64,000 nucleotides of DNA from Hufsiella ginkgonis (GCF_009834915.1 NZ_WVHS01000001.1:1364001-1428000), one strand, 5' to 3'; numbered from the stretch's first letter, positions 37,359 to 47,214 are shown. Notes: generated by a model not told the origin, from the sequence alone. Made by a program: numbers and translations.

Positions 37359-38744
37359 ATGAAATCGCTTTACCTTTCTGCAGCGTCGTGTTTGCTGTTC
37401 CTTACCGTTTCCGGTCAGCCGCGTTACGCCGCCAACTGGACGTCCATCGACAGCCGCCCTATCCCGGAGTGGTATACCGACGCAAAATTCGGCATCTTCA
37501 TCCATTGGGGATTGTTTTCGGTGCCCTCGTACGCACCTGTTGGAAAAGATATCCCGGTATATTCCAAGTATGCCGAATGGTACTGGTTCCGCTGGCAAAC
37601 CGATAGCGGTAAGGTAGGTAAAGCCTACCGGGAATATCACCTCAAAAATTATGGTCCCGGTTTTAAATACCAGGATTTCGCAAAGTCGTTCACCGCGGAA
37701 CTATTTAATCCCGACCAATGGGCGGAATTGTTTAAAACGTCGGGGGCGAAGTATGTAGTACTTACTTCTAAACACCATGAAGGTTTTACGCTGTGGCCAA
37801 GCAAAGAATCGTGGAACTGGAACAGCGTGGATGTAGGCCCGCACCGCGACCTCGCCGGCGATCTTACCAGATCGGTAAAAGCCAGGGGGCTGCATATGGG
37901 CTTTTACTACTCGCTGTACGAATGGTTTAACCCGCTGTACAAGGCAGATGTGACCAAGTATGTAGATGAGCATATGCTGCCGCAAATGAAAGACCTGGTA
38001 AACCGTTACCAGCCGGATGTTTTCTGGACCGACGGCGAATGGGAGCACCCCAGCGACACCTGGAAAAGCACCCGGTTCCTCTCCTGGTTGTATAATGACA
38101 GCCCGGTGAAAAACTCCGTAGTGGTAAACGACCGCTGGGGGAAGGAAACCCGCAGCAAACACGGTGGCTTTTACACCACCGAATACGACCTTATCCATGA
38201 TGGCGACGCCAAAAATGTATCCATTCCACGTCCGTGGGAAGAGTGCCGCGGCATAGGCGGTTCTTTTGGCCTCAACCGCAACGAGAACCTGGAAGATTAT
38301 TCGACCTCGGCGGAGCTTATTGGTATTCTCATCGAAAAGGTAGCCCGGGGCGGTAACCTGTTGTTAAATATCGGGCCTGCTGCAGACGGTACTATTCCAG
38401 TGATCATGCAGCAGCGCTTAACCGACATGGGCGGCTGGCTAAAGGTAAACGGCGACGCGATTTATGGTACGCAGGAATGGAAGGAAAGACCCCAAGCGAA
38501 AATCGAAGGCCGGTATTTCACCCGCAAGGGCAAAGATTTATACCTGATCACTACTAAATGGACGGATAAGCTGGATTTTGCCGGGCTTACCCGCAAACCT
38601 GCCTCGGTAACCCTGCTTGGTTTGAAAGGCTCGGTTAAAAGTAATGTTTCAGGAAGTAAGATCAGCATCACGGCTCCTGTGGTAAACCCGGGTAACATGC
38701 CGTGTAATTATGCCTGGGTGTATAGGATTGCGGATTGCTTGTAG
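37359..38744 (+). CDS. Alpha-L-fucosidase, GH29, secreted
   Basis: 461 aa. Signal peptide 1-19. The catalytic (beta/alpha)8 barrel has FGIFIHWGLFSVPSY, TSKHHEGFTLWPS and DVFWTDGEWEH (nucleophile Asp225). The C-terminal beta domain runs through about 365-461. It releases terminal alpha-L-fucose from glycans in the periplasm. Together with GH16 and the Cthe_2159-like protein it indicates polysaccharide breakdown, though no SusC/SusD pair is in the window. Confidence 0.95.
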   Translation: MKSLYLSAASCLLFLTVSGQPRYAANWTSIDSRPIPEWYTDAKFGIFIHWGLFSVPSYAPVGKDIPVYSKYAEWYWFRWQTDSGKVGKAYREYHLKNYGPGFKYQDFAKSFTAELFNPDQWAELFKTSGAKYVVLTSKHHEGFTLWPSKESWNWNSVDVGPHRDLAGDLTRSVKARGLHMGFYYSLYEWFNPLYKADVTKYVDEHMLPQMKDLVNRYQPDVFWTDGEWEHPSDTWKSTRFLSWLYNDSPVKNSVVVNDRWGKETRSKHGGFYTTEYDLIHDGDAKNVSIPRPWEECRGIGGSFGLNRNENLEDYSTSAELIGILIEKVARGGNLLLNIGPAADGTIPVIMQQRLTDMGGWLKVNGDAIYGTQEWKERPQAKIEGRYFTRKGKDLYLITTKWTDKLDFAGLTRKPASVTLLGLKGSVKSNVSGSKISITAPVVNPGNMPCNYAWVYRIADCL

Positions 38745-38753
38745 TACTCCGGG

Positions 38754-39149
38754 TTAGCGGCCCGTATACTCCCTAACTACCGCTACGTCGGCCGCCGCCC
38801 AGTCGAGCAGCAACAGCTCCGCATGCGTAAACCAGCCGAGATCGGCATGTTCGTGCAGGAAGATCTCCCCTGCGGTAATTTCTGCAAGGAAAGGGATCAG
38901 CCTGATGGTCACCGTTTCGTAAGCATATTCGCGGGGCCGGAGCTCGCCCGTAATGCGGATGCGTACCTGGAGCTCCTCGCCTATTTCGCGGGCCAGGCAG
39001 GCTGCCGGGGTTTCGCCCGGCTCTACTTTTCCACCCGGGAACTCCCATTTTAGCGGCAGCAGCATTTTCGCGCTGCGTTGCACTACAAGTGTTTTGCCTT
39101 CCGGTGAAGTGATAATGGCACAGGCAACGTCCTTAACGTTTGTCATCAC
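38754..39149 (-). CDS. Nudix hydrolase (MutT-like)
   Basis: 131 aa. The Nudix box GKVEPGETPAACLAREIGEE is intact up to REIGEE. The last residue of the canonical motif (Gly) is replaced by Gln (EELQV). MutT-like 8-oxo-dGTP hydrolases have this length and the N-terminal ACAIITSPEGKTLVVQR. It ends 9 bases from the convergent fucosidase gene. Its start overlaps the DUF1905/YdeI gene by 17 bases. Confidence 0.9.
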   Translation of the reverse strand: MMTNVKDVACAIITSPEGKTLVVQRSAKMLLPLKWEFPGGKVEPGETPAACLAREIGEELQVRIRITGELRPREYAYETVTIRLIPFLAEITAGEIFLHEHADLGWFTHAELLLLDWAAADVAVVREYTGR

Positions 39150-39645
39150 GCATCCCCCTGATCATGGCGCCGTAATCGAGCCCTCTTTGCATGGCATTTA
39201 CCGTTGCCGCAATGCGTTTTATACGCGTAGGTTCGGTTTTGGCACTGTCGATCCATTTAATAAAGTAGTTGCGGTGCGACCGCGCCAGCTTGTAGAAAGC
39301 ATCCAGCGCGCCCGGTTCGTCACCCAGGCATTCCTCCAGGTCGGCCGGCATCTCAATGCTGAAATGGAGGTCTTCTTCAAGTTGTACCTGCAGCATCGCG
39401 CCTTCGCCTTTGCGGATGCCCTTGCGCAGGTCCGCATTCAGCGGGAGGATAAAATTCCCGTCGCCCATAGGCAGCAAGGCAATACCTGCAAAAGGGAACC
39501 GGTCCAGGAAGCCTTTTGCCCTGAATGTTTGCCGGTTACCGGGCTTCACCTGTGCGGCAACGTCTGCCGGGATCACGATATACGTCCAGCCGGTTTTCTC
39601 GCCCTTTGAGTCGAACTTTAAGATAAGGGTAGTGTACTCAACCAT
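39133..39645 (-). CDS. YdeI/OmpD-associated, DUF1905 protein
   Basis: 170 aa, no signal peptide. The N-terminal DUF1905 domain (1-85, LILKFDSKGEKTGWTYIVIP, FRAKGFLDRFPF) is followed by the OmdA-like helical part (LDAFYKLARSHRNYFIKWIDSAKT). Such proteins are called bacteriocin-protection proteins, with unproved biochemical roles. It is translationally coupled to the Nudix gene. Confidence 0.85.
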   Translation of the reverse strand: MVEYTTLILKFDSKGEKTGWTYIVIPADVAAQVKPGNRQTFRAKGFLDRFPFAGIALLPMGDGNFILPLNADLRKGIRKGEGAMLQVQLEEDLHFSIEMPADLEECLGDEPGALDAFYKLARSHRNYFIKWIDSAKTEPTRIKRIAATVNAMQRGLDYGAMIRGMRDDKR

Positions 39646-39786
39646 AGTTCAAATATAATGGGTGATGTGCATGTTAGGATGAACTTTCCACCAGGTTTGC
39701 CGTGGTTAATGACAGGTAAGTTAAGCAAACCCGGGCCTGCCGGGGCATCGCTGCGGTGATACCGGCACTGGCGGCATGTTGGGATG

Positions 39787-41115
39787 TTAGTTTATCCGGC
39801 GGGTTGTTTTCGCCACCACGTAATACACCGGTAACGCCGCTACCAGCAATACCATGGCATAGATACTGTTCTGTGTGTCCTCGATAAACAGTCCCACGAT
39901 AATAGCGAACGTTACCGCGATCATCAGGAGGGCCACCACCGGGTAGGCAGGCGCCCGGTAGAAATTTGCTTCGGAAGGTGCTTTTTTACGCACGGCGATG
40001 ATGGAGGTATACACGGCAAGATCGACCAGCATGGCCATCATGGAGGCAATGGCCATTACCACCTTAAACAAGCCGATGGATGCAAACGCAATTGAAACAG
40101 CGGTGGTAATGATCAGTGCGTTGCCGGGGATCTGATGTTTGTTGATCGCCGATGCGGATTTAAAGAATAACCCCGCCCGCGAAACCGCCAGCAGGATCCT
40201 GGGACATGCCAGGAAATACGCAAACAGGATCCCCACAAGGGAAAGAACAGAAATAATGGTCACTACCAGCTTGCCTTGTCCCCCGAAAATAACCTGTGTC
40301 GCATCTGCTGCCGGAAGCACCGACGTGGCCATCTCGTGCAGCGGAAGCACGGCCATCAGGCCCAGGTTTACCAATACGTACAGGGCGATTACGCTTACCA
40401 CACCCCATTTAAGTGCGGCGGGAATATTTTTGCGGGGATTGGTGTCTTCTTCCGCGAAGTACACAGGTGTTTTCCAGCCCGTGTAGGTGTAAAAAACGGC
40501 GCGAAGCGAGAGGATGATCACCGGCAGCGCGGGTATTTCATGGGAGGTACTGCCGCTTACGGCGCCGGCAACCGGGCTTTTGCCGCTCAGGAAGTAATAG
40601 TAGCAAGCGCCTACCAGCACCAGCAGGCCCAGCGCTTTTAGTACGCTTATGGTTTGCTGCACGCCGCTGCTCACCTTAAGACCCTGCCATTGCAGCACAC
40701 AAAGCACCATGAGCAATACCCCCGCGATAAGGCCGATGGGGTAATGGGTGCCAAGCAGCAGGTTAGTGTATTCGCCCACCGCTATGGCGAAAGAAGCCAC
40801 GGCTGCGGCAATGGTAATGTAATCGCACCAGGCCACGGTAAATCCAGGCAGCTTCCCAAAAGCATGAGTGGCGTAGATGAACGGGCCGCCGGCTACGGGA
40901 TAACGCGTGCTCATTTCGGCGTAAATGAACGTGCCGGTAAGGGAGATAAGCCCGCCCGCGATCCAGCACCCGATAAAAAAATACGGATTTTCGGTATACT
41001 GGGCAAGAATGGCCGGCATCCGGAGTATCCCAAGGCCGACCATGCCTCCTACCGTTACCGCCAGGCCAAAGCCGATGCCTACGATGCGCGATAAGTGGTT
41101 CGGGGTTTTGTTCAT
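39787..41115 (-). CDS. APC family amino acid permease
   Basis: 442 aa, about 12 membrane helices. The N-terminal GIGFGLAVTVGGMVGLGILRMP is the APC substrate-binding helix 1 with Gly-rich break, and TRYPVAGGPFIYATHAFG is typical. It probably imports amino acids or exchanges them. Divergent from the CBM9-like ORF. Confidence 0.9.
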   Translation of the reverse strand: MNKTPNHLSRIVGIGFGLAVTVGGMVGLGILRMPAILAQYTENPYFFIGCWIAGGLISLTGTFIYAEMSTRYPVAGGPFIYATHAFGKLPGFTVAWCDYITIAAAVASFAIAVGEYTNLLLGTHYPIGLIAGVLLMVLCVLQWQGLKVSSGVQQTISVLKALGLLVLVGACYYYFLSGKSPVAGAVSGSTSHEIPALPVIILSLRAVFYTYTGWKTPVYFAEEDTNPRKNIPAALKWGVVSVIALYVLVNLGLMAVLPLHEMATSVLPAADATQVIFGGQGKLVVTIISVLSLVGILFAYFLACPRILLAVSRAGLFFKSASAINKHQIPGNALIITTAVSIAFASIGLFKVVMAIASMMAMLVDLAVYTSIIAVRKKAPSEANFYRAPAYPVVALLMIAVTFAIIVGLFIEDTQNSIYAMVLLVAALPVYYVVAKTTRRIN

Positions 41116-41219
41116 GGGCGTGGCGAAACAGGGGCTGAGCCATAAACTTACTTAATCCGGGTAAATAATCCTATTTTCGCTGTATGCATGTACTTTTCGA
41201 ATATGAATTGCCGAAGGCG

Positions 41220-41573
41220 ATGGCAATTTGCTGCCTGGCGATAATGGTTTTCCGGGCGTGGGCGCAACAACTGCCGGACGCACAGGAGAACGGGATGCGG
41301 GTACCTGCCTGGTTAAAGATCGATGGTAAAACCGCCGGATGGGATACGCTATTCGGGGCATTTAACAAAAAAACGGAGCTATTTTACTCCATAGCCAACA
41401 ACAAGGAAAATATCTACCTCGCCGTGAGGTGTTCGGAGCTCTCAGTGATCAACAAGATCATTGCCGGAGGTATCACCGCGATCCATGTTTTCAAAGATGG
41501 CCCCGGGGGTATGGACTTCCAGGTACTGATGAGCGCTACCGACTTCCGGGGAAAATATGTACCCGTAAAATAA
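41220..41573 (+). CDS. CBM9-like secreted fragment
   Basis: Open frame from ATG 41184; the internal ATG 41220 gives a better signal peptide (MAICCLAIMVFRAWAQ), so 117 aa. The mature part (WLKIDGKTAGWD, FNKKTELFYSIANNKENIYLAV) matches the start of CBM9-like / DOMON-type domains. Such proteins are usually longer, about 250 aa or more, but this one stops after one module, so it may be truncated. A TATTTTCG box at 41172-41179 could be a weak -7 box. Confidence 0.55.
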   Translation: MAICCLAIMVFRAWAQQLPDAQENGMRVPAWLKIDGKTAGWDTLFGAFNKKTELFYSIANNKENIYLAVRCSELSVINKIIAGGITAIHVFKDGPGGMDFQVLMSATDFRGKYVPVK

Positions 41574-41577
41574 TATC

Positions 41578-41955
41578 ATGACTTACAAGAAATACCTCCC
41601 CCTCCCCGTTACCCCCGGGGAAGTTTACCTCGCTCTTACCAAAGACATCAGCATCCGGTTATGGACCGGTGCCGCCGTGGAGTTTACAGAACAGGCCGGT
41701 ACGGAGTTTTCTTACTGGGATGGTGATATCGTTGGCAAAAACCTCGAGTTCGAATACGGTAAAAAGATCGTGCAGGAATGGTACTTCGGCGAGCGGGATG
41801 CACCCTCCATCGTTACCATTAAGCTGCATCCCGATAAGAAAGGTACCTCGATGGAGTTCGTGCAAACTAACATCCCCGAAGAAGATTTTACCGAGTTCAC
41901 TTCAGGGCTAGAGGAAAATTATTTTAACGGGCTGGTGGACTTTTTCGGGGAGTAG
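41578..41955 (+). CDS. SRPBCC/AHSA1-like domain protein
   Basis: 125 aa, cytosolic. It has the START-like pattern of AHSA1 and polyketide cyclase-like proteins (TPGEVYLALTKDISIRLWTG, then FSYWDGDIVGKNLEFEYG, then IVQEWYFGE, and a long C-terminal helix FTSGLEENYFNGLVDFF). It could bind a small hydrophobic ligand or a chaperone. It follows the CBM9-like gene by 4 bases and precedes pfkB by 14. Confidence 0.8.
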   Translation: MTYKKYLPLPVTPGEVYLALTKDISIRLWTGAAVEFTEQAGTEFSYWDGDIVGKNLEFEYGKKIVQEWYFGERDAPSIVTIKLHPDKKGTSMEFVQTNIPEEDFTEFTSGLEENYFNGLVDFFGE

Positions 41956-41969
41956 TTATATAACCGCGC

Positions 41970-42842
41970 ATGTTCGATATCTGCTGTATTGGTCACCTTA
42001 CGCTCGATAAGGTAGTTACACCTGGTTCCACCGTTTACATGGCGGGCGGCACCTCGTTCTATTTTTCGAACGCTGTACGCCATATGCCCGTCAACTACTG
42101 CCTGGTGACGTCGCTAGCCGAAGCTGAAATGCGGTTTGTCGACAACCTTCGCGAAAAAGGCACGGAGGTAACGGTATTACCCAGCCGGTATACCGTTTGT
42201 TTCGAGAACATTTATTCTGCTAACCAGGACCACCGTACGCAGCGGGTATCGCAGCAGGCAGACGCTTTTGACGTAGCCGGGATACGGGATGTCAATGCCA
42301 GGGTTTTCCACCTCGGTCCCCTGCTGGCGAACGACATTTCGCCGGAGCTGATCCGTTCACTGGCCGCCAGGGCGAACGTATCCCTGGATGTACAGGGTTA
42401 CCTCCGCGACGTGCGCGACGGGCAGGTATATCCTATTCAATGGGCGGCAAGTGCCGGCCTGCTGCCATACGTCCACACCCTGAAAGCGAACGATGCCGAG
42501 CTGGAAGTACTGACGGGCGAAACCGATCTCCGCCTGGGTGCAAAAGCCATCGCTGCACTGGGCGTGAAAGAAGTGGTGATCACTTTGGGAAGCCAGGGCT
42601 CGCTGATTTACGAGAATGGTAAGTTTCACGAAATAGCGGTTTATATGCCAAGGGTGGTGGCCGATGCCACCGGCTGCGGCGATACGTATATGGCCGGGTA
42701 CCTCTCGCGGCGCCTCGCCGGGGCGGGGATCCGGGAAGCGGGTGAATTCGCATCGGCGATGGCAAGCATCAAGATCGAATCATCAGGCCCCTTTACCGGT
42801 ACGTTTGAAGAGGTGGCCGCCCGCGTCGCCGGCGCGCGTTGA
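41970..42842 (+). CDS. PfkB family carbohydrate/nucleoside kinase
   Basis: 290 aa. N-terminal CCIGHLTLDKVV and MAGGTSFYFSNAV are the substrate-lid region. The C-terminal anion hole ATGCGDTYMAGYL has the base Asp238, with GCGD instead of GAGD. It phosphorylates a sugar or nucleoside at the expense of ATP. The true substrate cannot be predicted from context. Confidence 0.85.
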   Translation: MFDICCIGHLTLDKVVTPGSTVYMAGGTSFYFSNAVRHMPVNYCLVTSLAEAEMRFVDNLREKGTEVTVLPSRYTVCFENIYSANQDHRTQRVSQQADAFDVAGIRDVNARVFHLGPLLANDISPELIRSLAARANVSLDVQGYLRDVRDGQVYPIQWAASAGLLPYVHTLKANDAELEVLTGETDLRLGAKAIAALGVKEVVITLGSQGSLIYENGKFHEIAVYMPRVVADATGCGDTYMAGYLSRRLAGAGIREAGEFASAMASIKIESSGPFTGTFEEVAARVAGAR

Positions 42843-42925
42843 GTACGTACTTCGGCCAAAGAAAATGGCTTTTGGCTGATTGAATATTACCGGCGGAACC
42901 CTCATCTTAGCCAAAATAAACAGCA

Positions 42926-43414
42926 ATGGATCAACAAGAGTTATTCGTAAAAATGGCGGTTCACGCCTGGAACGTACAGATCGGTCGGGCAGAAAAAATG
43001 TTCAACGCGTTTAGCGACGACGATTTTTATCGTGAGATCGCCCCTGGCAAAAACAGGATCATTTACCTGTATGGCCACCTGATCGCCATTCACGATGCGA
43101 TTAAAGATATCCTGGTGCTTGGCGACCGCCGCCATGCGGATATGGACGACCCATACATCAAGAAACCGGAGGATAAAAGCCTCACTGTGCCTTCGCTCGC
43201 AGAGATGAAGCAGTATTGGGCAGAAGTACACGCGGAGCTGGCAGCACTTTTCCAGGCATTGCCGGCCGCGGAATGGTTTACCCGGCACAAGGCGATGAGC
43301 GACGAAGACTTCGTTAAAGATCCATCGCGTAACAAGCTGAGCGTGCTGATGAACCGTACCTCGCATGTGGCGTACCATTTAGGGCAGATCGTGCTGGTGA
43401 AACCCAACTCATAA
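42926..43414 (+). CDS. DinB family protein
   Basis: 162 aa. Four-helix-bundle with RIIYLYGHLIAIHDAI and SHVAYHLGQIVLVK: His residues at the positions for metal binding. A second, distinct member of the family in this window (the other is 22522-22989, 155 aa). It precedes the sulfurtransferase gene by 30 bases and may share its transcript. Confidence 0.85.
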   Translation: MDQQELFVKMAVHAWNVQIGRAEKMFNAFSDDDFYREIAPGKNRIIYLYGHLIAIHDAIKDILVLGDRRHADMDDPYIKKPEDKSLTVPSLAEMKQYWAEVHAELAALFQALPAAEWFTRHKAMSDEDFVKDPSRNKLSVLMNRTSHVAYHLGQIVLVKPNS

Positions 43415-43444
43415 GCACCGTTATTCACTATATTGTTAAGTATT

Positions 43445-44287
43445 ATGAAACCAATTATTTCTCCCGGCGAACTGACCGCTGCCATGCAGAACGAAAACCT
43501 GGTACTTATCGACGCACGTACCGGTGCAGGTATTAAAGAAAGCTACCTCTCCACTCATTTAGAAAGGGCGCAGCATGTAAACCTTGAATACGACCTTTCG
43601 AAACCCACAGACGACGCTGCCGATGGCGGCCGGCACCCGCTGCCTGCTATCGACGATTTTGCGGCGCTTCTCGGCAAGCTTGGCATTTCTAAAGAAAGCC
43701 ACGTGGTAGTATATGACGACAAGCAGGGCGCCAATGCCGCCGCCCGTTTTTGGTGGATGTTAAAGGCGGTGGGCCATGAACAGGTGCAGGTGCTCGACGG
43801 CGGCCTGCAGGCGGCACTGAGCGCCGGTGTACCCGCCGGTTACGGCGAAGAAGCTGCTGTCGCCGCGGCAAGTCCATACCCGGTAACGAACTGGCTGCTG
43901 CCGATGGCGGATATAGCCGAAGTAGAAAGGGTGGCGACCGACCCGGACCATGTGGTGATAGATGTTCGGGATGCTGCCCGGTATCGCGGGGAAACGGAGC
44001 CGATCGACCTGGTAGCGGGACATATCCCGGGAGCCATTAACATCCCGCTAACGGAAAATGTAAATGCGGAAGGGTTTTTCCTGCCCGGGGCAGCGCTGAA
44101 GGCGAAATACGGCGCAGCCATCGGCGACCGCGATGCCGGGCACGTAATTGTGCATTGCGGATCGGGGGTTACGGCTTGCCATACGCTGCTTGCCATTGCG
44201 CAGGCGGGGTTGGAGCTCCCCAAGCTGTATGTAGGATCGTGGAGCGAATGGTCGCGCACAGGCAGGGAAATAGGGAAGGGCTTGTAA
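43445..44287 (+). CDS. Sulfurtransferase (rhodanese), SseA/MST-like
   Basis: 280 aa from ATG 43445. Two rhodanese domains: the inactive N-terminal one (LIDARTGAGIKESY, VVVYDDKQGANAA) and the active C-terminal one with Cys238 in HCGSGVTACHTLLAI. The CGSGVTA loop is that of 3-mercaptopyruvate sulfurtransferases rather than thiosulfate rhodaneses. It transfers sulfane sulfur to thiols or cyanide. Confidence 0.9.
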   Translation: MKPIISPGELTAAMQNENLVLIDARTGAGIKESYLSTHLERAQHVNLEYDLSKPTDDAADGGRHPLPAIDDFAALLGKLGISKESHVVVYDDKQGANAAARFWWMLKAVGHEQVQVLDGGLQAALSAGVPAGYGEEAAVAAASPYPVTNWLLPMADIAEVERVATDPDHVVIDVRDAARYRGETEPIDLVAGHIPGAINIPLTENVNAEGFFLPGAALKAKYGAAIGDRDAGHVIVHCGSGVTACHTLLAIAQAGLELPKLYVGSWSEWSRTGREIGKGL

Positions 44288-44359
44288 CCACGGGTCCTGT
44301 CCCTCTCCCGGGAGGAGGATAAGTTGCGTAAGCATTCTGGTACGGTTCGTATACCCGAA

Positions 44360-45700
44360 CTAAAATTGAAGCACGAACGCCGTTCCCTCCCCTTCCCGGG
44401 ATTGTACGCGGATATTGCCGTGGTGCAGCATCATGATCTGTTTGCATAACGTGAGACCGATACCGCTCCCGCTTTTTTTGGTGCTGAAGAACGGAACGAA
44501 GATCTTGTCGAGCAGCTCCTCGGGCATACCGGCGCCATTGTCGGCTACTTTGATCTGCACCTTATTCGCGGAATTGAGGCCTGCCGACAGCACGATCCGC
44601 GGGTCGTTGCGGTCTTTAATGGCGTCGATGGCGTTTACAATGAGGTTGATGAGCACCTGTTCGATCAGGCTCGTATCTGCATCGAGCACCAGCTGGGGAT
44701 CTTTAAGAATGATCTCCATGTCGATGTTTTTAGATTGAAGCGTAGGCTGCATCAGCTGGTGCAGGCTCTCGAACAGGTCGCGCGCGAAGATCTTCTTAAG
44801 GTTCGGGTTGGTGATCTTGTTAAGGCTGCGGTACGTTTCGGCAAATTTCAGCAGGCCTTCGCTGCGGCGGCGGATGGTATCTATCCCCAACTCGAGATCT
44901 TCCAGCGAGCCGTCGTTATATTCTTCCGGGATATTGATCGTTTTCAGCCGGTTCTTTAGCGTATCGGCGAGCGAAGAGATCGGTGCGATGGAGTTCATGA
45001 TCTCGTGCGTAAGCACGCTCAGGAGCTTCTGCCACGCCTTGGCTTCCGTTTCATCCAACGCTTCATTTACGTTCTGAAAGGCTACGAGGCGGTATTTTTT
45101 TCCATCGGTATGGAACGCGGTGGCAGATAGCAGGATCTTATAATTATTCTGCTGGATATCTATCGACGCGATGCGGCTTTCACCCAGTTTGAGCAGGTTT
45201 AATTCGTTGTACAATTCACCGTTCCGTTTGTTCAGCGAGTGAATGGTTTTGAGGTAGGGCAGCTGGAGCATTTTTTTCAGCGTCTCGTTCATCCAGATCA
45301 CTTCCCCTGACGACTCTTCATAGGATATGATCCCGGTATCTACCAGCTCCAGTATCTTTTGAAGATACAGGTATTGGGTTTCTTTTTCGCGCGAGATCAC
45401 TTTAAAGGTATTGTTGATGTCGTTAAACCCCCTCCGGAGGCTTTTTACCTCCACCGAAGCATGTTTTTCATCAAAGTACCTCGAAAAATCACGGTAGTGT
45501 ACCGATTCCACAAACTGGTTCAACTCGTTATGCGCCTTCAGTTGTAAGCGGTAGATCAGCACTACCTGGTACAATATTACGGCGATTAACAGGAACAGGT
45601 ACAGGAAATATCCTTTCAGGAACAGGAATGCTCCTGCAGTGATGGTGATAATTAACAGTATCACCTGCAGCAATATGCGCCAACCGACTTTTTTGAACAT
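44360..45700 (-). CDS. Sensor histidine kinase, NtrY-like
   Basis: 446 aa from ATG 45700. Two membrane helices (about 8-29 and 31-50) without a large periplasmic domain, a PAS-like middle (105-215), an H-box LSVLTHEIMNSIAP (His232), and a complete HATPase: NLIVNAIDAI, DNGAGMPEELLDKIF, FFSTKKSGSGIGL. It follows the NtrC-like regulator gene on the minus strand (157-base gap) and probably phosphorylates it. It may sense intramembrane or cytosolic cues. Confidence 0.9.
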   Translation of the reverse strand: MFKKVGWRILLQVILLIITITAGAFLFLKGYFLYLFLLIAVILYQVVLIYRLQLKAHNELNQFVESVHYRDFSRYFDEKHASVEVKSLRRGFNDINNTFKVISREKETQYLYLQKILELVDTGIISYEESSGEVIWMNETLKKMLQLPYLKTIHSLNKRNGELYNELNLLKLGESRIASIDIQQNNYKILLSATAFHTDGKKYRLVAFQNVNEALDETEAKAWQKLLSVLTHEIMNSIAPISSLADTLKNRLKTINIPEEYNDGSLEDLELGIDTIRRRSEGLLKFAETYRSLNKITNPNLKKIFARDLFESLHQLMQPTLQSKNIDMEIILKDPQLVLDADTSLIEQVLINLIVNAIDAIKDRNDPRIVLSAGLNSANKVQIKVADNGAGMPEELLDKIFVPFFSTKKSGSGIGLTLCKQIMMLHHGNIRVQSREGEGTAFVLQF

Positions 45701-45858
45701 GTGTTTAACTATTGGCTGCTGGCCATTGGCCGCCGGCTTGGTGCAAACCTGCGGCAATAGCTGCAGCTTAATGTTTCTATAATACTTTCTAACCGCTACT
45801 TAGCCGCATCTTGTTAGGCAATCATCAGGCTATCAGCTAACAGCCAATAGCCATCAGC

Positions 45859-47214
45859 TTAAATATCATACTTACTCAGCCTCCGGTACAACGCCATCCG
45901 CGTAATACCCAGTTCCCTGGCAGCCTTGGTGATATTGCCGTTATATTTTTCGATCACCTTGAGAATGGTATTTTTCTCGATATCGCTCAGTTTCATCTCG
46001 TCCATTTCCAGGTCGGGCGGCGGCAGCGTTTCGATGGGAGAAAATATCAGGTCTTTCGACTGCAGTACCGGGCCGTCGGCCATGATCACCGCACGCTCGA
46101 TGGTGTACTGCAGCTCGCGGATGTTCCCGGGAAAATGGTACTGCTTCAGTTTTTCCATGGCGCGTTCGTCGAAATCAATGGCCGGCTTCAGGTACTTATC
46201 GGTGTAGATCTTGCTGAAATGACGGGCCAGCAGCACGATGTCGTTTCCGCGTTTGCGCAATGGCGGAACAAAGATCTCTACGGTGTTGATGCGGTAGATC
46301 AAGTCCTTGCGGAACCGGTTTTCGTTGGCCAGCTCCTGCAGGGGCACGTTGGTGGCGCAAATGAGGCGAATATCAACGGGCACCGCATCATTGCTGCCCA
46401 GTCGCGTTACCTGGCGATTTTGTAATACGCTCAGTAGCTTGGCCTGCTGCTGGAGCGAAATATTGCCGATCTCGTCGAGGAAAAGCGTACCGCCCGACGC
46501 GGATTCGAACCTTCCCGCACGATCTTCGCGCGCATCGGTAAAAGCGCCTTTTTTATGACCGAAGAGCTCACTTTCGAACAGGCTTTCGGTAAGGGCGCCG
46601 ACATCCACCTTCACAAAAGGTTTATTTGCCCGGAGCGACTGCCGGTGAATGGCCTGCGCGATAAGCTCCTTCCCGGTTCCGTTCTCGCCGAGGATGAGGA
46701 TATTGGCATCGGTAGGCGCAATTTTTTCTACTTTATAAAAGATGTCGTTCATAGCGTCCGACTCCCCCAACAGGTCGATGGACGCATTTAATTCAAGCGA
46801 GGTTTTCTTTTGCGACGGAGTGCGGTCCTTGTGCGCCAATGCGCCGCTGATGGTTTCCACGAGCTTCTCGTTGTGCCATGGCTTCACCACGAAATCGGTG
46901 GCGCCGTCCTTCAGCGAGCGTACGGCAAGATCGATGTCGCCATAAGCCGTGATCATGATCACCGAGGCTTCAGACTTCAGCTCCTTGATCTTCCTGAGCC
47001 AGTACAGGCCCTCGTTGCCCGTGTTAATGGCGCTCTTAAAGTTCATATCGAGCAGGATCAGGTCGTACTTGCGCGACGAAAGAATGGCGGGAAGGTTCTC
47101 GGGGTTCTTTTCCGTCACCACATCTTTGGCCTGCGTTTTAAGCAGCAGCCGTACGGCCGTAAGTACGTCGGGATCATCGTCTATCACGAGGATGGAGGCG
47201 TTTTTGAGGAGCAT
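45859..47214 (-). CDS. Sigma-54-dependent response regulator, NtrC family
   Basis: 451 aa. Receiver with Asp56 (LILLDMNFK), an AAA+ domain with Walker A GENGTGKE (176-183) and Walker B GGTLFLDEIG, and a Fis-type helix-turn-helix at the end (ITKAARELGITRMALYRRL). The sigma-54 contact loop is GAFTDA (223-228), not GAFTGA. This variant occurs in Bacteroidota. It is divergently transcribed from the efflux operon that starts at 47660, which has a sigma-54-type promoter. Confidence 0.95.
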   Translation of the reverse strand: MLLKNASILVIDDDPDVLTAVRLLLKTQAKDVVTEKNPENLPAILSSRKYDLILLDMNFKSAINTGNEGLYWLRKIKELKSEASVIMITAYGDIDLAVRSLKDGATDFVVKPWHNEKLVETISGALAHKDRTPSQKKTSLELNASIDLLGESDAMNDIFYKVEKIAPTDANILILGENGTGKELIAQAIHRQSLRANKPFVKVDVGALTESLFESELFGHKKGAFTDAREDRAGRFESASGGTLFLDEIGNISLQQQAKLLSVLQNRQVTRLGSNDAVPVDIRLICATNVPLQELANENRFRKDLIYRINTVEIFVPPLRKRGNDIVLLARHFSKIYTDKYLKPAIDFDERAMEKLKQYHFPGNIRELQYTIERAVIMADGPVLQSKDLIFSPIETLPPPDLEMDEMKLSDIEKNTILKVIEKYNGNITKAARELGITRMALYRRLSKYDI

